The position numbers and the translations under genes are program-made. Below are positions 1-5,860 of a DNA stretch of 33,327 nt, one piece after another. Under the pieces are notes generated by a model, which worked only from the letters and a program-made list of their open reading frames with translations, did not search any database and was not told where the DNA came from. Position 1 is the stretch's first letter, and each line of letters opens with the position of its first letter. The DNA is taken from the NCBI GenBank assembly GCA_903844155.1, contig CAIMSU010000163.1:1-33327 (forward strand), given 5' to 3'. This stretch comes from an uncultured Pseudomonadota bacterium. GTDB lineage: Bacteria; Myxococcota_A; UBA796; SXON01.

Positions 1-13
1 CGAGGAGTGAACC

Positions 14-28
14 ATGGGCAGCGTTTAG
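14..28 (+). CDS. Micro-ORF B of the leader array (MGSV)
   Basis: ATG GGC AGC GTT TAG preceded by GAGGAG. In the closed circle its upstream part is 33133-33199. That part holds a GGCGA-GAGA-TCGTC stem with a GNRA loop and a GTGCG-TTTCGG-CGCGT stem. This unit is directly followed by the third unit (hairpins at 48-88) and lacks the pseudoknot element found after micro-ORFs A and C. The same bases are 33200-33214. Confidence 0.42.
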   Translation: MGSV

Positions 29-47
29 TAGACGTGTCCATCCCGGG

Positions 48-88
48 CGGCGAGCGATCGCCATCCAATCCGCGTGTTTCGGCACGCA
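48..88 (+). promoter_or_regulatory. Paired stem-loops before micro-ORF C
   Basis: The first stem-loop is GGCGA-GCGA-TCGCC, with a GNRA-type loop (48-61 region). The second is GCGTG-TTTCGG-CACGC (73-88 region). The same pair occurs before micro-ORF B at about 33133-33171, with changed bases that keep pairing: TCGCC becomes TCGTC, still paired by G-U, and GCGTG/CACGC becomes GTGCG/CGCGT. Base changes that preserve pairing suggest the RNA fold is selected, probably to present or restrict the downstream Shine-Dalgarno. Confidence 0.5.
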
Positions 89-112
89 CAACCACCAACC
101 AAGGAGGGCATC

Positions 113-127
113 ATGGGCAGCTGCTGA
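113..127 (+). CDS. Micro-ORF C of the leader array (MGSC)
   Basis: Four sense codons and a stop (ATG GGC AGC TGC TGA), preceded at close spacing by a near-perfect Shine-Dalgarno AAGGAGGG. The upstream sequence matches that before micro-ORFs A (33005) and B (14 and 33200). It has a stem-loop GCGTG-TTTCGG-CACGC (73-88), an A/C-rich linker, then the Shine-Dalgarno. Translation is likely from the quality of the site. Whether the peptide matters, or only the ribosome's presence does, is unknown. It is repeated at 33299-33313 because of the terminal overlap. Confidence 0.45.
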   Translation: MGSC

Positions 128-133
128 GAGCGT

Positions 134-233
134 CCGTCCCCGGCTGAAGCCAGCGCCGGTGGATGGGTCAAGCGTGTCGGTCTGGCAACGAGAGCTACGC
201 GCCCGGTCCGGTCCTGCAGACCAGATCGGGCGC
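134..233 (+). ncRNA. Pseudoknot-like leader RNA element, copy 2
   Basis: Left arm 134-144 pairs with 155-166 as 11 base pairs with one bulged T. The apical loop contains GCCAG (149-153), which can pair with CTGGC at 182-186 to form a pseudoknot. A second hairpin pairs GCGCCCG (199-205) with CGGGCGC (227-233). Copy 1 at 33032-33125 has the same architecture and spacing with compensatory pairs. This copy lies directly upstream of the gene at 257, so it is probably its 5' leader. I recognise no known RNA family. Confidence 0.55.
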
Positions 234-256
234 CGGGCGTTCAGGACGGTGCGCTG

Positions 257-1204
257 ATGTCCGCCCAGCCAGAATCGTCGTGCTGCCTCGTCTGCGGCAA
301 GATCCCTGTGGGCCGCTACACCAGCTGGGAGAACGGCGGGGTCGCCTGCGGACACTGCAAGGCTTCACGTCCGCCCTGCCTCGTCTGCGGCAGGCCAGCC
401 GTGCGAGGACGACGGGGCGGTGGTGCATTGAACCTGCCGAACATCTGTGCCAGCTGTGACGCCACGGGGCGAAGGTGTACCTGCTGCACCGGGCTCGTTG
501 GGACGCATCTGTCCTGGATTGGCGAGAACAAGGAGCGGATCTTCTGCTCCGCGTGCGCGAGGGGAGCGCGGTGTGCCATCTGCCAGGCCCCCGTTCCTAC
601 CCGCTCACGACCTGGCCCGGACGGGCGACGGTTCTGTCAGGACTGCCGCGAGATGGGGATCTTCGACCCCGCCCAGATCCACGCCCTCGCAAACGAGGCC
701 CGGGCCTGGATGCTCGACACGCTCGCGATGCCGCTCCGTGAGTTTGAGCGATGCGAGATCCTGCTCGTGGACCGACGAGCCTTCGGCCCTCCCGCACGAC
801 CTGCGCCCAACCGACTCGGCGGACCAGCCGTCGCGTCGGCGCGTGCCGGCGACTTCCGCTGCTCCACGCTAACATCGGGAACAACCATGGTGCATCTTCG
901 TGATCTCCGCGTCCGCGTGGTCTCTGGGCATCCAACCGCAGCGACCCGGCTCATCCTCGCGCATGAGCTCGCTCACCTTTGGCAGGCAGAGCAGCATCTT
1001 CGCCAGGACCTCACCATCCGCGAGGGCCACGCTGTCTGGGTCGAGCACCAGCTCGCCACCAGTCGCGGGGAGACGGCGCTGGCCCAGGCGCTGGAGAACA
1101 GCACCGACCCGATCTACGGGGACGGGTTTCGCGCTGTGCGCGCGATGCTCCAGGGAGGCCGGGCGATGGACGCGGCCCGCGTGATGGTCCAGAGGTTCTC
1201 GTGA
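257..1204 (+). CDS. Multi-zinc-finger DA1-like metallopeptidase
   Basis: A 315-aa protein. The N-terminal 140 residues hold many Cys pairs (CLVCG, CGHC, CLVCG, CASC, CTCC, CSAC, CAIC, CQDC), consistent with several LIM-like or zinc-ribbon knuckles. The C-terminal half carries a zincin motif, LAHELAH (HExxH at 236-240), followed about 16 residues later by a REGHAVWVEHQL segment that could supply the third ligand. This order, LIM-like fingers followed by HExxH and a Glu-rich helix, matches the DA1 family, known as ubiquitin-activated peptidases in plants and sparsely present in bacteria. The start is placed at ATG 257, after AGGACGG. The gene overlaps the next start by GTGA and heads the operon behind the structured leader. 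Protease activity is inferred from the motif; the substrate is unknown. Confidence 0.7.
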   Translation: MSAQPESSCCLVCGKIPVGRYTSWENGGVACGHCKASRPPCLVCGRPAVRGRRGGGALNLPNICASCDATGRRCTCCTGLVGTHLSWIGENKERIFCSACARGARCAICQAPVPTRSRPGPDGRRFCQDCREMGIFDPAQIHALANEARAWMLDTLAMPLREFERCEILLVDRRAFGPPARPAPNRLGGPAVASARAGDFRCSTLTSGTTMVHLRDLRVRVVSGHPTAATRLILAHELAHLWQAEQHLRQDLTIREGHAVWVEHQLATSRGETALAQALENSTDPIYGDGFRAVRAMLQGGRAMDAARVMVQRFS

Positions 1205-2640
1205 TCGCACCCCGCGATAAGCGCGCCCATCCAAGGATCTTCGTGGACAACCTCTACCACCCCCTTCTCAGCTATCCGGGCCTGCACAGCGATCAGCTCA
1301 TCGCTGCCTGCGATCCTGACGCCCGGCGCGTGATCGAGGCCGCGCTCTCGCTCCGAGCCTGGAGGGTCGGGGCATGGGCCCAGGCGACGGAGCTCGTCGC
1401 CGAGGTTCAGGCTGCACCCTGGCGGACCGGCCCTCAGCACACGTTACCACCCTACTGCACCGAATTGACGCGGGAGGACCTTGCAAGAGCACTCCTGGCC
1501 ATCAGCCCCGACATCGCCATCGAGACCTGGTTCCGGAACCAGGCCAACAACGAGTTGTATAGGGCGGCATGTGCCACATGGCAGCGACGAGCGGCGGGGC
1601 CAGGACCAGCCGCCGCGGTCGATGTCAGGTGGGTGTTGACCATGAGCCCGGCGTGGCTTCGCGCCGCCAAGCCGCGTCCTCTCTGCATGAACGACCTCAT
1701 GGCAATGGCCGCCTTTGGTACTGACCTCTTTGCCCTCGACGAAGCGTACACGGCGGGACTGGAGACCATGCGGGAGGCCTGGAGCCGCATCCTCGACAAC
1801 CTGAGCGAGCGAGGCACCGGGATCGTCCGGATCCCCAGCCCGGTCTGGATCGACGTGGACGGGAACCTCGCCAAGCTGGACGCGGCCCTACTCAACGGGC
1901 CGGGCGCCGTTCTGGTCGGCGAGCGAAACACCGGCCGCCTCTCTCTGGCCTCCATGTGGCACGAGCGCCTCCGCGCCGGCGATGGACCCGGCTCCCTGAC
2001 AGCGTGGGAGGTATGGGCTGGGAAGAAGTTGAAGGCACCCGCGGAGTCCGGGGTCTTCGTGATGTTCGGCTTCGGCGATGAGCCCGTCGGCGTTGAGGCG
2101 TTCAACCACGCCGCAGGTATGTCCTTTGGTAGTGCCCTCCGAAAGGCCATCGAGCACCCCGATCACATGAAGCTGCTCGTGCGCGCCACCCCCGACGAAC
2201 TGGCGGCGCTCTGCACCGAGATGCCTACCGCTGCTCAATTGACGCCCATCGCCACCCTGGCGCACCCTCAGGACGCTCTTGCTCGGTGGATCTGCATGGC
2301 CCCGGTGCTCTACGCGTCGGACGGCGTCGCGCCCAGCCTGGAGGATCTCGTCGGGATGCGCGGCGCGATGCCCACAGCAGAGTGGAATGCGGTCACCCCG
2401 GACTTTCGATGGACCAACGAACCTCGGGAGCAGGCCGTCGTTGCCCCCCAGGTACGGATCGCGATCAGGAGGGCCAGACGCGGAGGAGATGTGGCCTCGG
2501 TCTTCGAGGAGAGCCTCGCTGTGCGCGATGCGTTCGGCGACGTGGACGCGCTGATGAAGCTGGTAGGGCTCGAAGCCCGCGTATTCGGGATGTTCCGGCA
2601 TCCGGACGATCCGACTTCATCGCACGCGAGACGGTCATGA
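1201..2640 (+). CDS. Hypothetical protein, 479 aa
   Basis: Starts at GTG 1201, inside the stop of the preceding gene (GTGA), which favours this start over the longer frame opening at 979. That longer frame would overlap the metallopeptidase by 226 bases. The protein is soluble and acidic, without a signal peptide, membrane segment or motif I recognise. It is rich in Trp and Ala and predicted mostly helical, with one segment reading PSPVWIDVDGNLAKLD. Tight coupling suggests it acts with the DA1-like peptidase, as substrate, adaptor or inhibitor, but nothing in the sequence proves that. Confidence 0.72.
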   Translation: MIAPRDKRAHPRIFVDNLYHPLLSYPGLHSDQLIAACDPDARRVIEAALSLRAWRVGAWAQATELVAEVQAAPWRTGPQHTLPPYCTELTREDLARALLAISPDIAIETWFRNQANNELYRAACATWQRRAAGPGPAAAVDVRWVLTMSPAWLRAAKPRPLCMNDLMAMAAFGTDLFALDEAYTAGLETMREAWSRILDNLSERGTGIVRIPSPVWIDVDGNLAKLDAALLNGPGAVLVGERNTGRLSLASMWHERLRAGDGPGSLTAWEVWAGKKLKAPAESGVFVMFGFGDEPVGVEAFNHAAGMSFGSALRKAIEHPDHMKLLVRATPDELAALCTEMPTAAQLTPIATLAHPQDALARWICMAPVLYASDGVAPSLEDLVGMRGAMPTAEWNAVTPDFRWTNEPREQAVVAPQVRIAIRRARRGGDVASVFEESLAVRDAFGDVDALMKLVGLEARVFGMFRHPDDPTSSHARRS

Positions 2641-2746
2641 ACGCCCGCACGCGCCAACATCCCACCGCACGTTTTCAACTCATCCTGACAACCGCTAAAG
2701 GTTACTTATCGGCCGTCAGAATATCAAAAATCGGATACGTTCCTTC
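2641..2746 (+). promoter_or_regulatory. AT-richer gap, possible promoter
   Basis: This 106-base gap is clearly richer in A and T than its surroundings. It contains CTGACA followed 16 bases later by TATCGG, a weak match to a -35/-10 pair. It may supply a second promoter for the 2747-5613 genes. The gene at 2747 has no obvious Shine-Dalgarno, so a short or leaderless transcript is possible. Confidence 0.25.
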
Positions 2747-3118
2747 ATGGCCGTTCCCTGGAATCCCGCGCGCTCGATCCGAGTCGACACCCTCCTGAAG
2801 GAGTACACGGTCGAGAGTCCGTGTGCCGAGGTCGCCCGAAGGCTCCTGCCCATCGCTCGCGAGGAGACCCCCGACTCAGCCGGGGTGATCATCCGCGCAA
2901 ACACCGGCCAGGCCCGATACCCGGTGGTCAATCCGCGCGGGGTCCGACTGTTCTGGTTCTACCATGTAGCTGTCCTCGTCCAGGACCACTGCGTCGATGC
3001 GTTGACGGGCACGCCTGGCACGCATCGCGAAAACTACTTCGAGATGCACTTCCTCAACGCCCCTGGGGATCTCCGGTTCGATGAGGCCGACCCTGATCTG
3101 AAGGACGCATGTCTCTGA
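2747..3118 (+). CDS. Small Cys-His-Asp protein, possibly papain-fold
   Basis: A 123-aa protein. Cys26 lies at the start of a helix (SPCAEVARRLL). His73 begins a hydrophobic strand (FYHVAVLVQDHCVDAL) that ends at Asp84. The order Cys-helix, then His-strand, then Asp resembles the small papain-like fold toxin and deamidase domains (Tox-PL types) of polymorphic toxin systems. The match is by pattern only, and no clear Gln/oxyanion residue can be assigned. The gene overlaps the next by 10 bases. If it is an effector, the neighbour at 3109 is the natural candidate for an immunity protein. Confidence 0.5.
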   Translation: MAVPWNPARSIRVDTLLKEYTVESPCAEVARRLLPIAREETPDSAGVIIRANTGQARYPVVNPRGVRLFWFYHVAVLVQDHCVDALTGTPGTHRENYFEMHFLNAPGDLRFDEADPDLKDACL

Positions 3119-3513
3119 CATCATCCGCCGCCATGGCCGACTTCGTTCGACGGCGCCTGACCTCGCTCCTGCAGAACCCTGACGGCTGGGGGCCGCCGCA
3201 CGCGGTGGAACTCCAGCTCCTCCTGCTGCTCGAGATGTGGCTCGTGGTCGCCGGAGCACCGCAGGAAACGGTCGACGCGGTCGCCGAGCGCTACCAGCGC
3301 TTCCTCTCGAGAGAGCTGCCGGGACCTCCCCTGCCCCTCTCGTTGCGGCTGAGACTCGGCAACGAGTCGTCCCCCGAGTTCGTGCGGTTCCTTCGGAAGT
3401 TCGTGCTGGCCGAGCAGCTCCGCCATCGCGAGGACTCGCTCGTGCGATCCGCGTCTGCGCCGACACTTCCCCTCACCGACGCTCCGGGTCGGCTTCACTT
3501 CGTGGAGACCTGA
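3109..3513 (+). CDS. Hypothetical protein, 134 aa
   Basis: Overlaps the preceding gene by 10 bases and ends one base before the next start. It appears all-helical, with a strongly hydrophobic Leu-rich helix (VELQLLLLLEMWLVVAG) near residues 34-50 and a charged C-terminal half. The helix is long enough to touch a membrane, but it is flanked by acidic residues and could equally be a buried core helix. Function is unknown; position suggests a partner of the Cys-His-Asp protein. Confidence 0.62.
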   Translation: MSLTSSAAMADFVRRRLTSLLQNPDGWGPPHAVELQLLLLLEMWLVVAGAPQETVDAVAERYQRFLSRELPGPPLPLSLRLRLGNESSPEFVRFLRKFVLAEQLRHREDSLVRSASAPTLPLTDAPGRLHFVET

Positions 3514-3514
3514 G

Positions 3515-3973
3515 ATGTACGCAGCGGCTCACCGCGTTGTTCACCGTGATGGCAGGACCGGCATCAACGCATTCCTGCACCATCACGGACCGCAGTTTTC
3601 CTGGCCGGCTGCGCCGTGGACGTTGCCGGAGACGAACCCCGGCGACCTGGTTCGGGAGCGCATCGAGGTCCCGCCTGGGGGCAACCGGGTTTTGTCCTAC
3701 CTCGATGTGCTCGCCCCGGACGACGCGACCCCCGCAGAGATCGATGTTGCCCTCACGGGTCTCTGGCTGGAACTGGTCGCCGACGAAGCGGGGCCTTCTG
3801 CCCCGACCGGACCGCTCCCCAACCCCACCGTCTACAAACGCGGTCATGTCGTCCTGCGCTTTGGCGTCGAGGACGGCCTGGTCCCGGGTCGGGCGCTCGA
3901 ACTGGCGGAGCTGCGTGACCGCATCGACACGGGCAGGTCGACACGGGCCGGTGCCGAGGCGGCAGCCCCGTGA
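3515..3973 (+). CDS. Hypothetical protein, 152 aa
   Basis: Start ATG 3515 follows GTGGAGACC at good spacing. The protein is predicted mainly beta in its middle (RERIEVPPGGNRVLSYLDVLAPDD) with an Ala-rich C-terminus. I recognise no family. Its stop overlaps the recombinase start by one base (TGATG), so it is probably translated together with the recombinase and could be an accessory factor. Confidence 0.6.
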   Translation: MYAAAHRVVHRDGRTGINAFLHHHGPQFSWPAAPWTLPETNPGDLVRERIEVPPGGNRVLSYLDVLAPDDATPAEIDVALTGLWLELVADEAGPSAPTGPLPNPTVYKRGHVVLRFGVEDGLVPGRALELAELRDRIDTGRSTRAGAEAAAP

Positions 3974-4941
3974 TGTCCAACCTGCCCTCCCTCCCCTCCC
4001 CCGACACCGCCCTGATCGCTGGCCTGATCCCGCTCGCAGAGCGCGCCGTGGCCATGGCCGACGCCGCCCAGGCCCCGAGCACTCGACGTGCCTACGACCG
4101 CGCCTGGTCCGGCTTCGAGCGATGGACCGCTGCGCGGGGGCTCGCCTCTCTCCCGGCCATGCCCGAGACGCTGGCGATGTACCTGACCGACCGTGCGGAG
4201 GCCGTGAAGGTCTCCACGTTGGAGCAGGAGCTCGCCGCCATCGTCGAAGCGCACCGCAAGGCCGATGTCCCTTCGCCGACGGACAACCGCGATCTCCAGC
4301 TCGTCTGGAAGGGCATCCGACGCACCTACGGCAAGCCAAAGGTCGGGAAGTCACCGGTCGGCGTTCTCGACCTGGCGCGCATGGTGGCCGAGCTCGGGGA
4401 CACACCGAGCGGCATTCGTGATCGCGCGCTCCTCCTCCTGGGCTTCGCGGGTGCCCTGCGGCGCTCCGAGCTGGTCGCGGTCGACGTGGAGGACCTCGCG
4501 CCGAATCCGGACGGTTTTGCCTTGATAATCAAGCGCTCAAAGTCAGACGGCGAAGGCGAGGGGCAGCGCATCGGGATCCCGAACGGGCGACGGCCGGAGA
4601 CCTGTCCGGTGCTCGCCATCCGCGCCTGGCTGCAACTCGCGAACATTAAAGCCGGCCCCGTGTTCCGCTCGGTGGACCGCCATGGCAACATCGGCCCCGA
4701 ACGCCTCGGCGATCGGGCCGTCGCCGAGGTCGTGAAGCGAGCGGCCCACGCCGTTGGTCTGGATGAAAAGGCGCTCGGCGGACACTCGCTCCGATCGGGG
4801 CTGGTCACCGAAGCCGTCCGGGCGGGCGTGAGCGAGCGAGCCATCATGGCCCAGACCCGCCACAAGAGCTTGATCACGCTGCGCGGCTACATCCGGTTGG
4901 GGTCGCTGTTCCTGGACAACCCGGCGGCGGCGTTGCTGTAG
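3973..4941 (+). CDS. Tyrosine recombinase (XerC/D-like)
   Basis: A 322-aa site-specific recombinase. The N-terminal core-binding helices span about residues 30-115. The catalytic domain shows the full set: Arg163 in GALRRSELV, a Lys in the IIKRSKSD beta-hairpin, His271 and Arg274 in HSLRSG, His297 in TRHKSL and nucleophile Tyr306 in GYIRLGS. GTG 3970 directly precedes ATG 3973; the ATG is preferred. Family members resolve plasmid dimers or integrate mobile DNA. Here a plausible substrate is the 11-6-11 palindrome at 10139-10166. A second copy of its last 36 codons lies at 5506-5613. Confidence 0.93.
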   Translation: MSNLPSLPSPDTALIAGLIPLAERAVAMADAAQAPSTRRAYDRAWSGFERWTAARGLASLPAMPETLAMYLTDRAEAVKVSTLEQELAAIVEAHRKADVPSPTDNRDLQLVWKGIRRTYGKPKVGKSPVGVLDLARMVAELGDTPSGIRDRALLLLGFAGALRRSELVAVDVEDLAPNPDGFALIIKRSKSDGEGEGQRIGIPNGRRPETCPVLAIRAWLQLANIKAGPVFRSVDRHGNIGPERLGDRAVAEVVKRAAHAVGLDEKALGGHSLRSGLVTEAVRAGVSERAIMAQTRHKSLITLRGYIRLGSLFLDNPAAALL

Positions 4942-4951
4942 GCGGCGCTCA

Positions 4952-5458
4952 ATGATCACGGATTTCCGCGGCCCCCACCGCTGGCTCTCGAACTTCCACC
5001 TCGCGAACATCGTGTTCGAAGGGGAGATCTATCCGTCCAGCGAGCACGCCTACCAGGCCGCAAAGGCAGACTGCGTGGGGACATCTGCGCTCTTTCCCGA
5101 GCCCTCTACGGCTGGACTCGCAGCGTGCGACGAGGAGCGGGCCCGCTTCCGGGAGCCCGGGTTGACGTGCAGGGACGCCAAGCGCCTCGGGAGCGCAATT
5201 CGGCTCCGGTGGGATTGGGACGACGTACGGCTCGGCATCATGGAGACCATTCTGCGCGACAAGTTTTCGCGGCACGCGGACCTGCAGCGCCTGTTGCTGG
5301 AGACCGGCGACGAGGTCTTGGTCGAGGGAAATTCCTGGGGGGACCGGTATTGGGGCGTGTCTCCACCTCCGCCGGAGGGGACGGGGGACAATCACCTCGG
5401 TCGCCTGCTGATGCAGATCCGGCGCGAACTGCGGGAGACGGACACCGATCGGCCATGA
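4952..5458 (+). CDS. NADAR/YbiA-family protein
   Basis: A 168-aa protein with both family signatures. The N-terminus reads FRGPHRWLSNF followed by FEGEIYPSSEHAYQAAK. The C-terminus reads VEGNSWGDRYWGV followed by GDNHLGRLLMQIR. NADAR proteins act on N-glycosidic bonds; YbiA cleaves riboflavin intermediates. Some members reverse guanosine ADP-ribosylation of DNA made by DarT toxins. No gene here looks like a DarT, so this copy is an orphan or protects against an outside toxin. The stop overlaps the start of the 52-aa recombinase-tail ORF (ATGA). Confidence 0.9.
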   Translation: MITDFRGPHRWLSNFHLANIVFEGEIYPSSEHAYQAAKADCVGTSALFPEPSTAGLAACDEERARFREPGLTCRDAKRLGSAIRLRWDWDDVRLGIMETILRDKFSRHADLQRLLLETGDEVLVEGNSWGDRYWGVSPPPPEGTGDNHLGRLLMQIRRELRETDTDRP

Positions 5459-5613
5459 TCCCAGCAGGACAGACCGTTGAGCCGTCCGGGCTCGTGACCG
5501 AGAGAGAGCGCGCGATCATGGCGCAGACCCGCCACAAGAGCTTGATCACGCTCCGCGGCTACATCCGGCTCGGCTCGCTGTTTCTGGACAATCCGGCGGC
5601 GGCGTTGTTGTAG
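5455..5613 (+). CDS. 52-aa recombinase C-terminal mini-ORF (or remnant)
   Basis: Starts at ATG 5455, overlapping the NADAR stop by ATGA. From residue 11 it follows the recombinase C-terminus: SGLVTE, a six-residue deletion, then 35 identical residues including the catalytic His (27) and Tyr (36). Over the last 36 codons, including stop, the two copies differ at ten bases, all synonymous. The donor was therefore under protein-level selection long after the copies diverged. It may be a fragment of a second, now deleted, recombinase, or a kept mini-protein that could act in trans or interfere with recombinase assembly through the C-terminal helix. The open frame and coupled start keep the second option alive. 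Confidence 0.6.
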   Translation: MIPAGQTVEPSGLVTERERAIMAQTRHKSLITLRGYIRLGSLFLDNPAAALL

Positions 5614-5692
5614 AGATCAGCTGTACCCGGCGTTTGCGGCTGGACTCAACGGGGGGAGCTACTTCTGCGCGCGCGCTCTTTTGTGATTTTCC

Positions 5693-5729
5693 ACGGGGCC
5701 GGGCCAGCCTCCAGCGGGCCCGGCCCCGT
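5693..5729. terminator. Strong GC hairpin between converging blocks
   Basis: A perfect 13-bp inverted repeat, ACGGGGCCGGGCC (5693-5705) against its complement at 5717-5729, with an 11-base loop. It sits between the plus-strand recombinase block and the 3' end of the minus-strand replication block. A run of T precedes rather than follows it on the plus strand, so it may be a bidirectional Rho-assisted terminator. The rest of 5614-5860 holds only the direct repeat at 5801-5839. Confidence 0.5.
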
Positions 5730-5800
5730 AGAGTCGTACCGACTCGATCCGTGCAGCTGTACTCGACCTAAGTGGCTGAAACAACCGCATTCTGCCTCCG

Positions 5801-5839
5801 GGTCCGGTATCAACGATGGGGGGGTCCGGTATCAACGAT
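5801..5839. repeat. Two 17-bp direct repeats
   Basis: GGTCCGGTATCAACGAT occurs at 5801-5817 and again at 5823-5839, a start-to-start distance of 22 bp, about two helical turns. The pair lies in the gap just past the 3' end of the 637-aa replication gene. Candidate roles are a protein binding site (iteron pair) or an attachment-type site. No third copy was noticed. Confidence 0.55.
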
Positions 5840-5860
5840 AAAAACGTCCGTTGTAAGCCA

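Larger units (their letters stand above)
1..141. repeat. Terminal direct repeat (circular overlap), left copy
   Basis: These 141 bases are identical, base for base, to the last 141 bases of the window (33187-33327). An exact overlap at both ends of a contig is what a de Bruijn assembler leaves on a circular molecule, so the element is circular at about 33,186 bp. The junction lies inside the micro-ORF leader array, so that array continues across the window ends. A phage with direct terminal repeats is less likely because no structural or packaging gene is present. Confidence 0.93.

Noticed and set aside
1-141. Phage-type direct terminal repeat
   Set aside because: No terminase, portal, capsid or tail gene is present, and an exact 141-base overlap is a common circular-assembly product.
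149-233. tRNA-like fold in the leader element
   Set aside because: No acceptor stem, anticodon arm or T-loop consensus; the pairing fits a pseudoknot plus hairpin instead.
979-1200. Upstream extension of the 479-aa gene
   Set aside because: It would overlap the catalytic part of the DA1-like gene; GTG 1201 makes a standard GTGA coupling.
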